This document shows, one piece after another, positions 24,001 through 36,455 of a stretch of 64,000 nucleotides of DNA. Where the stretch lies: positions 682,001-746,000 of the forward strand of contig LUGG01000009.1 of NCBI GenBank assembly GCA_001683735.1, written 5' to 3'. The notes under the pieces are model-generated. The model saw only the letters and a list, made by a program, of their open reading frames with translations. It made no database searches and was not told the origin of the DNA. A program made the translations under genes and the position numbers. Each line of letters begins with the position of its first letter. The stretch's first letter is position 1. The stretch comes from Grifola frondosa (lineage: Eukaryota; Basidiomycota; Agaricomycetes; Polyporales; Grifolaceae).

Positions 24001-26257
24001 CATTGGCTGGCCGAGGACCGACACAGGTTCTTCTACCACCGGGGAGGGTGCAGACTGTCGTACGGATGATGAAGACATTGCCCGCTCGACAGACAATGAG
24101 TAATTGGTCTCACGAGCGACGCTACGCTCAGTGATAGGTGTCAGTGGCCGTCTGGCAGATGTACCTGCATCCATAGGGGTAGAGTCGAAACTGAAAGGAG
24201 GAAGCTGCATCGAGAGTCTCCCTCCAGCGTTATCGGGCGCAGTGATTTCAGGCAAAGGCGGCAGCGTGGGCGCGCGGGTTCCTGGCACCTGCGATACAGG
24301 CTGTTCCGATCCAGGACTAGTCATACGATCCACAAGTATTCGCTGGAGACGCATCCGTACTGCAGACGTACGATCCTCCCGTGGATCCAGTATCTCTGCA
24401 AATTCGCGATCCAAAAATAATAGCTAAAGACATAATTAATATTCACCTCAGTGATTAGATTAAACAATCCACATACGTCTCGATGAGGTCCAATTGGATA
24501 TGCAAACATCATAGAGTTACGGTCTCTGGGATCCCAGCTGTACAGCCGGGGCCGACCATAGATTTCAAACGCATCGTGAATAGCTACAATGCAAATTATA
24601 AATAGCCTTCTCGACAGCAATACAATATCACTTACCAATGAGCCACCTGAGCATTTCCGATGCTCTAGTATTTGCGCCTTCAAGCTCAGGCATTACCAAC
24701 AGCCAAGCCTCCCTCATCCGCATGCCAGCTGCTATTTCTTCATCGCCAAGATGTCCCTCCTTTCATAAGCGTACTGCGACTGATCAATTCCGGCCGTTCA
24801 GGATAGACAGCAAAAGCCTGCGAGATGTCACGCATCGTCAGCAAGGCTTTCTTCTTGTCCTTTGGTTTGGGTGACGCGAACACCTGTAACAGCGGTCTCG
24901 CAGGCAGAGGTTGTGCGGGACTACGATCACGCGAGAACAAGTGAGACATACGCTTCTTCTTCGGCGCAGGGGATCCCGGCCGATTGTTGTGGTCGACGGA
25001 AGAGACTGACGAGCCATCTTGAGGACCCGTGTGTCCTGCGGCAGTGACGACCATCCACATCCGCTTCCAGTCTGTCTGTCCGGCGATACGAATCCTAACC
25101 CAACCTTCCATTCGGCCGTTCGTTAAAGTAGTGGGGGCTGCGCGACCTACGATCACACCATGAGATAGATAAGGGAGGATAATCATTAAGATTCCGCACC
25201 ATCATTCAAAGTAACCCTGATTAAATGCGCCGTGTAAATCTCTTCTAACCTCGATTTCTCCCATGCAGATAAACGCAGGGCGGCCGTCCAGGACATCAGA
25301 GCCTCCGGAGAAGGGCAGGAGAACAAGAATAAATTCGATCCCGCGGTGTTCAGAGTGAGCACATTAGAGTATTTCTTTGACGGCGAATTACTCGTGGCAG
25401 GCAGCGTGACCGACCCTAGAACATGCACAAACTTCCCAAAAACAAAAAAATAAGGCATCAGGAGTAGTCAAACCATGACCGGATATATTTCACTCACAGC
25501 GTCTGTGACATTGATGTAACGGGGGAACCTGTTTGCCCTGTTTGCTTGCCTCGTCAATCTCCTTCATGTCCCACACGCTCATCGTTGTCCCCCCTAGCTG
25601 CGCCCAGACATCCCTCCAACCTTCGTCCTTGGTGGGTCTCTGGCCATCAGGTTGTCGCTCTATACGCCGTACAAGGGGTCCAGAGAAGTAGACTTTATGA
25701 GCATGCGCTAGGGTAAGTTGCACAACCGAGCGAATCTCCGGATGCAATGGAGGTGGGGGGACAGCAGCTGGAGCCGTAGAACTTCGCCGAAGCACCTGCG
25801 TTGGCTGCTGTTCTGAAGGCGGGGAAGATAAGGAGTTCGGCGAACCTGGGCCTTGCTGGGAAACGAATTGTGATGAAGGGGGGTTCGCTGGTAACTGACC
25901 GACTGCGGGGAGAAGTGACTGTTGTTGATTGCTTGCAGTAGGGATAGCCTGCTTAGAACTAGAGGATCCTACCGCATTGCTTTCCTGATTCGATGTTTTG
26001 TGTCTGAAGAAAGAGAACGAGGCGGTTGCGCGATGCTGAGGTTTGGGTGGTTGGCTCGGAGGTCCATCAGCACTGCGCCGCTCGTTTAGCAGACGCATAT
26101 CCTCCTGGGGAGCTTGGTGTGGGGCCTGGCTATAATATTCGTGACCTGAACGTTGTTGCTGCTGTTTCCAAAGTTGCAATTGTGCGGGGGAGATGAATCC
26201 TTGATTGCGACTATCCCATTTGGGACTGGTGGTACCAGGCTGTGATACAGAGGTCAT
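21067..26257 (-). CDS. CAF120/Skg3-like PH-domain protein
   Basis: Large fungal PH-domain protein of the Caf120/Skg3 type (yeast members associate with CCR4-NOT and the bud neck). Start MTSVSQPGTTSPKWDSRNQG at 26257, then a Gln/Pro/Ser-rich leader, the PH-like domain (about 24.8-25.7 kb: VQLTLAHAHKVYFSGPLVRR, MSVWDMKEIDEA, LFLFSCPSPEALMSWTAALR, GRMEGWVRIRIAGQTDWKRM) and the family segment IHDAFEIYGRPRLYSWDPRD, FLDREFAEILDPREDRTSA. The rest (21.1-24.3 kb) is low-complexity: Pro/Ser-rich, an acidic Glu/Asp block at about 22.6 kb, a coiled coil at about 21.8 kb and Met/Gly/Asn/Pro repeats. Two frame breaks from one missing base each sit in a G run at about 22693-22698 and a five-base run at 23525-23529. 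Protein about 1,450 residues. The function in basidiomycetes is unproven. Confidence 0.85.
21240..21450 (-). repeat. tandem GMNP(G/S)M-coding repeat
   Basis: Inside the CAF120-like gene about seven imperfect 18-nt units (plus-strand GGGTTCATGCCCATACC and variants) run head to tail between 21340 and 21440, with more divergent units on both sides. They encode Gly-Met-Asn-Pro hexapeptides. Unit-to-unit differences are mostly third-position changes, suggesting slippage under protein-level constraint. Confidence 0.85.
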
Positions 26258-26552
26258 TTATAACAATAGCAGGAAATTGTTGAACGTCGGCAGCACATAT
26301 GCCAACACAGATGAGGTGGAGCGCAAGTCAAGCTTTAGCACATCTCGGTGTAGCATCTAATCCGGTGCAGATTCTCCCAGCACGTGATGTAATACGCGTA
26401 TACGCGTAGAATTTATAGACAAAACGACTCCGCGTACCGTAGTGTGGTAGTAGTGTACGTATATTAACTACATACGAGCACACGGCCAAAACACAACATC
26501 AATAATTTGACTTCTTATTACCGGAAACTTTGACCACCCTGAGGAAAATCCA
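26258..26552. promoter_or_regulatory. promoter region of the CAF120-like gene
   Basis: A 295 bp gap between two same-strand genes. It contains a self-complementary CGTATACGCG cluster at 26396-26408 and an E-box-like CACGTG at 26381. No coding signal. Confidence 0.35.
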
Positions 26553-27966
26553 TTAATTTGCAAACACACGAAATCGAGCTACTAGCACGCACAGTTTCCC
26601 CGTGTTTCCTCCAGTGAATAGCATCGGCAGTGCAGAAGGTGCATTCTCGAGACCTTCAACTACGTGGAATTTGCGTTGCAAACTGCCCTCTGCCAGCCAG
26701 GAAGCTATTTCTTTGAAAGCCTCTGGGAAGCGTTCGACAAAGCCGAAACTAGAGTAGATTGCGTCAATTACCGAATCCACAACGTCAATAGTTAAAACAT
26801 ACACAAGGAATCCTTCAATTTTTGCTTGCTGGGCAATCAGGTTCGCATAAGCTGATAAACCTTTTGGCTTGGCAGCATCTGCACAGCAAAAGGTCAGAGG
26901 AACCCATTGGCACGTCACCGTCGCTTACTATAATCTGAGATAGCACCTATCAAGAATGTATTCAGTGACGAAGCAAATTTGGGATTGTCCGGAATCCTTA
27001 CCACACAAGACAATCCTTGCATGCTTATTTAGCCTCGTCAATGCGAAGTCCAGCATGTCTCCACCGACATTGTCGAAGTACACATCCAGATAGCCCACGG
27101 CTTTCTTGAAGTCGTCATGGAACGTCGGGCTCTTGTAGTTGATTGCCTTGTCGACACCAATTTCTTTCTCGAGCCATTCACATTTAGATGGGGATCCAGC
27201 AATAGCCACGACTTTAGCGCCTCTCTTCTTGCCAATTTGACAAACGATGGAACCAGTCGCGCCTGCAGCACCAGACACTACAAGTGTTTCTCCGGGCTTG
27301 ATCTTGCCTATCTCAAGCAGGCCCTATTTAAATCGAATGTCAAGGTTTGCGAGCACAATGCCAGGTTGTTCACGTACGAAGTAGGCAGTAAAACCTAAGG
27401 TGAGCTATCAGAGTGAGATAACTTTTGGACGAAATATCTTAGACGCACCTGTCAAGCCCAAGGGTCCCAGAAGATCAAGAACCTCTGTGCCTTCCGGAAC
27501 GCTGAGAAATGTCTTTTAGACACTTCGTGAAAGTAACCGTTATGGCGCGCGAACTTACGTCTCCTTCTTCGCCGCCTTGTCATCAAAAACACCGTACTCA
27601 GTCCAACCTTTGCAAAATTGTCAGATCACACAATGTTGCCAGGGTCATACAGTTATTGCACTCACCAAAAATGCCACTAACAAGATCGCCTTTCGCGAAC
27701 GTGCTTCCTGGCCCTGCCTCGACCACAGTTCCCAAGCCGCTGGCCCTCATGACCTCTCCTATCTGCACAGGAGTCATGTAACTCCTCCTGTCATTTAGCC
27801 ACCCTCGCATAGCGGGATCTAAAGACACATATTCGACTTTCACGAGAATTTGGCCATTCCCTGGTTTGAGATCCAATGGGAGTACTTCGCGGCGGAATGT
27901 GGTCGGTGTGATATCCGTCTTCGGCCTCTCTGCAAGGACAATGCGAGTGTAAGTAGCAGGCGACAT
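26553..27966 (-). CDS. NADP-dependent medium-chain reductase (leukotriene B4 dehydrogenase/alkenal reductase type)
   Basis: Zinc-free MDR family enzyme reducing alpha,beta-unsaturated carbonyls with NADPH (relatives: prostaglandin reductase, 2-alkenal reductase, bacterial CurA). Start MSPATYTRIVLAERPKTDIT, then VEYVSLDPAMRGWLNDRRSY, GEVMRASGLGTVVEAGPGS, GLTGFTAYFGLLEIGKIKPG, the NADP-binding AAxGxxG motif in SGAAGATGSIVCQIGKKRGA, DVYFDNVGGDMLDFALTRL and the substrate-domain end FPEAFKEIASWLAEGSLQRK. The length of about 345 residues is normal. Six or so introns of about 50 nt are placed; no frame break is needed. It may serve in detoxifying lipid or lignin-derived aldehydes, which is inference. 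Confidence 0.92.
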
Positions 27967-28618
27967 GATAGGACGGTGGTGTTCTCGGTATTGGGCTCAT
28001 CCCCCCTTCAAGCTGTATAAGTAGCAGCGGAAGCAACACATGATGACAAAAGCGGTCCACGGGCCTAACCAAAGGCCGACTACGATGATTGTCAGCATCG
28101 AAAATAATGTGCTATGACCGACCGATTATGCAGGATTGTCCATGGGGCCATCATGGATTATCCCAACTGAAACGGTCATACGTATCTGCGCGGTGGACGC
28201 TGCGAAATTTGAATTTGACTCCCGACATGCAGCAATTCTAGAAGTTTCTTGCAAATCTCTGATGCTTAAATACACATAGTAGTGTAATATTTGATAGGGT
28301 TTGATAGGTTTGATGCACTGACATCTTGCAACATCGAGAGATTGAATAAAACAACATGCATAAGAATCATCAATCGTTGTCAATGAGCCTAACTAATGAT
28401 ATGGGTACACATCCAGTTAAGATCCACAGGAGACCGACCCGCTTGCACAGGACCTTTCGCCAGCCGTGACCAGGAGCCACTCCACATATAATAACTGCAA
28501 GAAGATATAAGAACCCGATTCGCTCAAAGGCTACCAAGTGAAAGGATAAAGAGCCAGCGCCAGAATATGATACACGGCGTTATGAGAAATTGAAGTGGGT
28601 ATATACTGCTCGCTCCTC
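27967..28618. other. intergenic, no gene seen
   Basis: 650 bp between the MDR reductase promoter side and the 3' end of the GPI-type gene. Nothing coding stands out; short frames lack any family pattern. Confidence 0.45.
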
Positions 28619-29542
28619 TCACAAGGAGAGAGCGAACAAGGCAGCGACAGCGCTGAGGGCCAAGACCGGGGTATTGAGCTGGCGCATGGCGAACGCGCCA
28701 TTGCTAGAGCCGAAGGGTTGGATGCCAGCGTTGGCGGCACCGACAGCCACTGCCCCGGAAGAGGTCGAGGTGGACGCCGCAGTTGTGGTGGCGTCCGATG
28801 AGGGGGAACAATGAGCCTGTCAACTGACATTAGTGAATGAGCAGTGATAAGATGCTGGGCAACTGACGTGGTGGCGGCAAGAGCGGTAGCTTCCACAGAT
28901 GACGCAGTGCTGCTGGCACTGCTGCTACCGGACTGGCTCACAGAGGCAGCTGTCGTGGAGGAAGTATGAGAGGCGGAAGAGGCAGTGGTGGAGGCGGCAG
29001 CCTCAGAGGATTTCGCACCGGGCAAGCAAGACGTGTCGTTGCTGCCTTCAACGGTGATCTAGAAGAATCCAGGCCTGTGAATAGAATCTCTTGGCAAGAC
29101 GCAACAAATAGCGTACCGCACCGCTCCAAGCTTCATCACCGTTGGAATCCTCCAAAGAGAGCATCACGTCGGTACCAGCAGCAAGTTGGACCTTCCAAGT
29201 GATGTGGGTCGTAGTGTGGTCGCCAAGGTCGGCGCTACGAAAAACACATTAATTCAGGATGAGAAGCAAAAGATGCACGCTTTGTACTAACATCACGCTA
29301 TTGCAAGGGTCAGCACTGGGTACAACGATGAGGTTGTACGACGCCGCATTCGTGTTGTCCCAGGTGATTTGAGCATTCTGACACTGTATAGCGAAAAGGC
29401 AATAACAGTGAGAAGATCGGCGTGACTCCGCTGGATCATATAGCTACCTGGACGAATTGCGGGTATCAATGGTGAACTCAGCAAGAACTCCCTGAATCGC
29501 GAGCGTGGAGAAGAGAGCGGCGGAAACGAGTGTGGTGAACAT
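28619..29542 (-). CDS. Ser/Thr-rich secreted protein, probably GPI-anchored
   Basis: Start MFTTLVSAALFSTLAIQGVL at 29542 is a classical signal peptide, cleaved near LAEF. A beta-sandwich-like N-terminal domain follows (ITWDNTNAASYNLIVVPSAD, HTTTHITWKVQLAAGTDVML, SLEDSNGDEAWSGAITVEGS), resembling the Kre9/Knh1-type N-terminal domain of Ser-Thr-rich GPI proteins. Next comes about 90 residues of Ser/Thr/Ala, then Gly/Asn and a C-terminal hydrophobic stretch (LALSAVAALFALSL) ending at the stop, as required for GPI attachment. Introns are at about 28817-28867, 29056-29117, 29232-29290 and 29382-29449. It probably sits in the plasma membrane or cell wall; no enzymatic role is visible. Confidence 0.8.
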
Positions 29543-29939
29543 CGTAGTAATGTACTGGCGGTACGAAGGAAGGGAGCAGGGAGCTCAGGAGAGTGAAGGA
29601 GAAGAGGATGGAGGAGAAAAACCGGAATGAACGGGCAAGGAGACCGTGAGGTTGGTAGCGCGGCAACAGTGACGAGTGACCAAATATGACCAAAGAAGTC
29701 TCCGTTTCATCAAATAACCCCAAATAGGCAACTCCTGCCAAGACTTTGAGCTCCGACTGTCGAAAGGTTGTTTTTGTCCGTCAAAATAAAATACAGTGTT
29801 ACCAAAACTAGCTACAATACACCTTCCAAGCTTCACAGCTTGGCCTTCCCTTTGAACGTTGCTAACATTGTTCTCTTGGTGATACTAAGCACCAGCGATG
29901 CCGGTGTTAATGTCGGACGCTTTTTGAGCGGAAAAAAAC

Positions 29940-32390
29940 TCACCCTCCATGCTCGACCTTCGAGGGCGTTTGTCTAAGGCCTTCCACCGGGACACGTTGC
30001 TCTGCAGGCTGGTAATCGCGTTTTCCCGGACCGACGTAAACCTGCAGAGACGCAGACCTCGGATGAGACGAAACGGGGTAGAAGACTGGAAATCATCACT
30101 TACCTGCCGAGGACGCCAGATCTTGACGCCGTCTTCCTGTAGCATCATTTGACGCCAATGGGCAAGCCAACCGACAACGCGCGGTACTACGAAGAGCACC
30201 GGGAAGAAGTCTAGCGGGAAACCTGCAGAGCACCATCATCAATACGTTGACATCACCATGTACCATGATGCGCAACTAACCCATCGCCCGGTAGATCAAT
30301 CCGCTGAAGTCACATTTCAGCGCGCACATCAATTACCTCATGATGTGTAACTTACCTCCTATGAACGCAAAATTATAGGTCAAGCGGGAAAAACGACGCA
30401 GAGCGAGATTTACACACCAGAAGTCCACGTTGGGAGCAAGCTTCCGCTTGATGAAATATTCGTCCTTCATTGCGGCGTCATGGAGGGCCATTGCTGTTTC
30501 GAGAAGCTCATCCTTCCCAGTGCTGCAGAACCATGAACGTGGAAGATCATTAGGCATGGAATATGACACAACGCACACTTTGAACACCTCGTCTGCCGTC
30601 TTTCTCACGATAAAAGAACGAGGATCAGACTGGATGGAGGAAAGACGCTCTGAGAATCCCAGATACTTTCACTCCGAGATAAGCCAAGACTGACCGTCTT
30701 ATAAACACTGCATATTGAATGGACAGAAAACCGCCTTCGATTAGATTGCCTTATGGTTTACAAAGATAGACACGAACCGGTGACCAAATCCTGAGAGTGT
30801 CTTTTCACGTCGTTTAACAGCCTCGATAAACGCTGGGACGTTTGCTGGACTATGCGGATTTTCAGGAAATAGCAAAATGAGCGATGCAGCTCTCCCACCT
30901 TCCTATGGAAATTAGCATACGAATGACGGCCTCATTCGCACCGCCTGCCCATCCCTCCATTAGCAGCAAGTACGCACAAAAGGGAGAATGAACAAACCAT
31001 GCAACGGTCCGCTGAGATTCTTGGTCAGCGATTGTCCAGGACTGACCAATCAATCAATACTTACTATAGCGAAGCACATCCAGCGCTTCAATTTTCGCGG
31101 TTAAAAATAAGCGAGAACCATAGAGCACGACACGCACGCGATAGCAGAGTACGGGTCCACTAATGAGCTAGCAGTCTGCAAAACCGTCGTGCAAGACGCG
31201 TTCAAGCTCGTGGTCGGCGTGAATAAGGAATAGCACGTCGAGGGCCTTCTCGAGCACGGGATTGGGCACGTAGTTCTCTTCGCCCAAATGATCCATTTGG
31301 TACATGAAGCTACATACACAGGTCAATTCTAATTTGAGAAAATGCATCGGACGAGAACACTCACGAGCCTGTGTAACTTAGACCGGTGGGAGGAGTCACA
31401 AAGCTTCGTCCCTGCCGCACACGATAAGCCATGCTAGCCATGGTAAATTATTAAAGTCACGAAAAGCAGGTCCACAGACTAGTTATGGACTCACGCAGCA
31501 AGTGTTGTAGCTTTCCCTATTATCCTATAAATCTGTCTGTCCATTGTTGCTAACGAGGCCTTGTCCCCTTGTGTGTACAACCGCTGTCCTGCAAATAACA
31601 ACAATGTATAAACTTCACGAGGAGAGACCGCAGCGATATACCTTGAAGCGAGGGATTGGCTTCTCCATAATACGATCCCAACATGGCAAAAGCACTAGTG
31701 AGCATACTCATCGGGTGTGCATCATACCTAAATGCCAGAGACAGTGATGAACAAATTTGAAGGAATCAGAGAAGTCGGATCAGACGCATTACCTGAAGGA
31801 TCTGAAGAACCCTTCACTATCCGCATGAGCCACACCATGCCGCATGATTTCGCCTTTGAAGAACTGGAATTGCTCCTTTGTCGGAAGAGAGCCGTAAATG
31901 AGGAGATATGCGGACTCGAGATGCGAGGAATGGACAGCGAGTTGCTCGATAGGATATCCTCTGGCCATAGCAATATTTCTGACATGCGTTTACTAGGAGA
32001 AAATGTCTCATATCTCACCTGTAACGGAGGACTACGGCCTGAAATCAGCATGACTCTGTCGTCCTTCAGATACAGGTAACATACCACCGGCATCCCCGTC
32101 AATGTACGTGATCTCGCTACGAATCACTGCTGTGTTCAAGAAACCCTTGTCCTGCACGCGCAGGCCTTTCTCGGTCTCGTTCTCCTCGCGTTCACCCGGC
32201 TTCCTTGGGGCAGACATCGCCTTGAACGCAGTTGCCGGTATCGCATTGTCGACAATCCTACACCCACGCCTCATCTCAACTGGCTGCACGCTCGCAAATG
32301 CACAACTACGTACGGGATAGTGAACGTCTTGCCCGTGCGGTTGTCATGCACGGTAAGGTTATCGCTGTCCGACTGTGTGGGGCGGCCCAT
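29940..32390 (-). CDS. citrate synthase, bacterial/plant-peroxisomal type
   Basis: Condenses acetyl-CoA and oxaloacetate to citrate. Start MGRPTQSDSDNLTVHDNRTG at 32390, then MSAPRKPGEREENETEKGLR and SEITYIDGDAGG. Later exons hold YDAHPMSMLTSAFAMLGSYY, MDHLGEENYVPNPVLEKALD and the catalytic HADHEL. The second catalytic His is in GPLHGGANEAV, reconstructed across two introns at about 31069 and 30950. KDELLETAMALHDAAMKDEY, NVDFW (catalytic Asp), VPRVVGWLAHWRQMM and YVGPGKRDY follow. About twelve exons. One extra T (plus-strand A at 31204-31205) shifts the frame right after HADHEL. The N-terminus lacks a mitochondrial presequence and the sequence follows the type II-like peroxisomal family; it ends SKVEHGG without a typical SKL signal, so its location is open. 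Confidence 0.92.
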
Positions 32391-32802
32391 GACGGTTGTG
32401 GGGAAAGAGTAGTGCGTAATACAAGATCTGGGGTGTCCTCTTATATTCAACAGGGTAAACTGGGGAAGCTCTGGTCGTCCGAACGTCCGAGGACCGCTGT
32501 GGTCCAACGAATGATCCGGTACTATATATTTACAGTGCAATTCACGTGCGATTCACAATCGACAGACGCGATCGACCCGACGCGTTCGCACACGTGCACC
32601 CCAACCTCCCCAAATCCATTAACCAGCAGAGATCCGTACCAAGTGGACCTCGTTCTTAAAGGTACATATCATAGTATTAAAATCGAAACACACTGACCAT
32701 ACATGACCATCAGCCTCATGAAGAGGGCCAAGGAAGCGACTCATCGTCCATCTCGATCAAGTAGAGAATCAGAATCGTAGCTGGGAAACCATACAATACA
32801 AA

Positions 32803-34445
<1,643 letters not shown>

Positions 34446-34686
34446 CTAGAGAGCTCCGAAAGATAGAACTCGTGAGTGTGGTGGGGAGGATGGAGGTCGA
34501 TTTCAAAGAAATACGCGGCGACGCGTCAGTGCTTTCAGTTCCAGTCACGTGATTGACGTGAGGACTCGTTCCGGCGTTCGCGCTCGACGCGCGCTGCCAG
34601 CAACGACGAGGACAACATGCAGCGCGCCAAACTGAGCTGACCACCCCTCTGACTTCAACTTCCCAGTTTATCCAAGCAGGTAGGCA
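34446..34686. promoter_or_regulatory. bidirectional promoter, RPT2 / YIPF6-like
   Basis: 241 bp between divergent starts. It contains ACGCGT at 34515-34520, CACGTG at 34546-34551 and a GC-rich block 34567-34600. No yeast PACE box (GGTGGCAAA) is seen. Which gene each site serves is unknown. Confidence 0.5.
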
Positions 34687-35943
34687 ATGTACCGTATAGA
34701 GGTTTCCCCTTTGCCGCTGAGCAGTGTAATAGACGAGGACGATGACCTGGACGAGGACGCCATCCCGGGGTTCTCCCATCCTTCGTACCCCTCGGATCCC
34801 GCTTCCCCTCCACCAGATAAGGGCAAGGCTCGCGCGCCGGAACAGCTGGCGCCGCCATCTAGCGCAGCGTTTGCCTCCTCGTCCTTATCCGGGAACATAG
34901 GCAGCGCAGCGAATGGCGCGCCGCACGCTGCGCGGCGGACTGTGGGTGGTGTGCAGGTCGAGACGCGGTATGCACCCAATGGCCTCGTACTGGTGCTGTG
35001 AATTGACTCTGACTTGTCAGCCATACTGGGGTGGACACCTTGGATGAGCCCATCGCCACAACAATTGTGAGCACCCTGCTGCGCACCTCTGCGGAGAACT
35101 CACGCATGCCCCCAGGCCCGAGACCTGCTATCCATCTATACCAAGTTGATACAAGTACTCTACCCGCCGTTGTCTCGCGGTAGTCGAGAGCTGTTGAGGT
35201 GGGTTCTTCTTCCGTTGTAGGATGTCGTCGTGTGACTGCCTGTCAATTCAGGGATTGGGACTTGTGGGGTCCCCTGGCGATATGTCTAACGCTAGGCATT
35301 CTTTTGAGCATCAACGTATGCCTCCATTCACCCGCGCGGCTTGGGAGGCGCACTGATGCCGTGAATATCCTCATAGGCTTCCCCAGCACAGTCTCTTGGT
35401 GTATTCACTAGCGTAGTCGTAATCATTGCCTTTGGCTCACTAGTTGTAACCATTCAAGCGAAGGCGAGTGTTATCACATGGCTCTCGAATATCCTCTCAT
35501 TTACAAATTCCTGCAGCTTCTTGGTGGCAGAGTGTACGTACTTTCGAGCTTATCGCGCTTCTTATTTAAGCATCCTTCTACCCTTTTATAGTTCTTTCTT
35601 CCAAGGTCTGTGCGTACTTGGATACTGCGTTGCCCCCCTCAACATAGCGGCGTTCGTCTCTACTTTTGTTCATTTAATCTACGTCCGAGCGCCCATCGCA
35701 TTGGCCGCTTGGGCTTGGTGTGTTTGGGGTGCGCTCTTCGCCATATCGTGGTTCATATAAATTGCTCACCCGACCACAGCGTCGGTAAACTTCCTCGATG
35801 GTACAAAAATTGAACAGCAACGGATTCTGCTGGCTGTCTATCCTCTTCTGTGAGTTCATCTCGGACTGCGGCTCACTCTGCGACTAATGCGATCGGATAG
35901 GTTATTTTACTTCATTCTGGCGTGGATGATCATCATTCAGTAG
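34687..35943 (+). CDS. Yip1-domain Golgi membrane protein, YIPF6-like
   Basis: Yip1-family proteins are five-helix membrane proteins of the Golgi/ER-exit sites that bind Ypt/Rab GTPases. The acidic, Pro-rich cytosolic N-terminus starts MYRIEVSPLPLSSVIDEDDD at 34687 and leads to HTGVDTLDEPIATTI and ARDLLSIYTKLIQVLYPPLS. The helices follow: DWDLWGPLAICLTLGILLSI, GVFTSVVVIIAFGSLVVTIQ, FFQGLCVLGYCVAPLNIAAF, then APIALAAWAWCVWGA, SVNFLDGT and LAVYPLLLFYFILAWMIIIQ ending at the stop. The DWDLWGPL motif is diagnostic for the YIPF6 branch. Seven introns; frame continuous. Confidence 0.92.
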
Positions 35944-36239
35944 TCATGCTGGACCTTCCGTTGGCTGTCATGTACCTTCTACACCTTTAATTTAGTCTCG
36001 TGAATCATCGCTGTGCTGTTGGAGTGGTCGTCCCTTGTTCTATCCGCGAAGCTTTTGACGACGAAACGCCGCGTAGATTAGATAAGATGAGTTTGACTTT
36101 TTTGGTCGCCGAAATTCAACATTCAACAGCAAAAACTGGAGTCCTATAACTTCTTTGTGTCACCCGCGTCGGCCGACAGTAAATGGTGCTGGACATCCCA
36201 TCAATGGGCGGGCAATTTCAACAGCCATCCGTTCCTCAC

Positions 36240-36455
36240 CTAGATATGCAGTGGCTTCCCGTGGAAAATTGCCCATGGGTGAATTGACGGAAGTGCGTGT
36301 TCCCTTTGCATCTCTCGTTCACTGTTTGAGTTGATGATGGGAGCAGGAACGGCTGGTTCCGAGTAGGCGACGGTGTCGTGTAGGGGTGCAGCGTTGACGA
36401 CGAAAGTGCCGGCAAGAACAACCAGGGGAAGGAACGTAGCGAGGGGTAAGTACAT
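36240..36455 (-). CDS. small secreted protein, 71 residues
   Basis: A single-exon frame starting MYLPLATFLPLVVLAGTFVV with a clean signal peptide (cleavage predicted after VNA, residue 22-23) and a 48-residue mature part, acidic then basic, ending HPWAIFHGKPLHI. It has no cysteines, so it is not a hydrophobin, cerato-platanin or disulfide-rich effector. It lacks a CaaX end, so it is not a canonical basidiomycete pheromone precursor. It is not recognised. The signal peptide is the only strong evidence; the isolated position between larger genes is compatible with a real small secreted protein. Confidence 0.5.
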   Translation of the reverse strand: MYLPLATFLPLVVLAGTFVVNAAPLHDTVAYSEPAVPAPIINSNSEREMQREHALPSIHPWAIFHGKPLHI

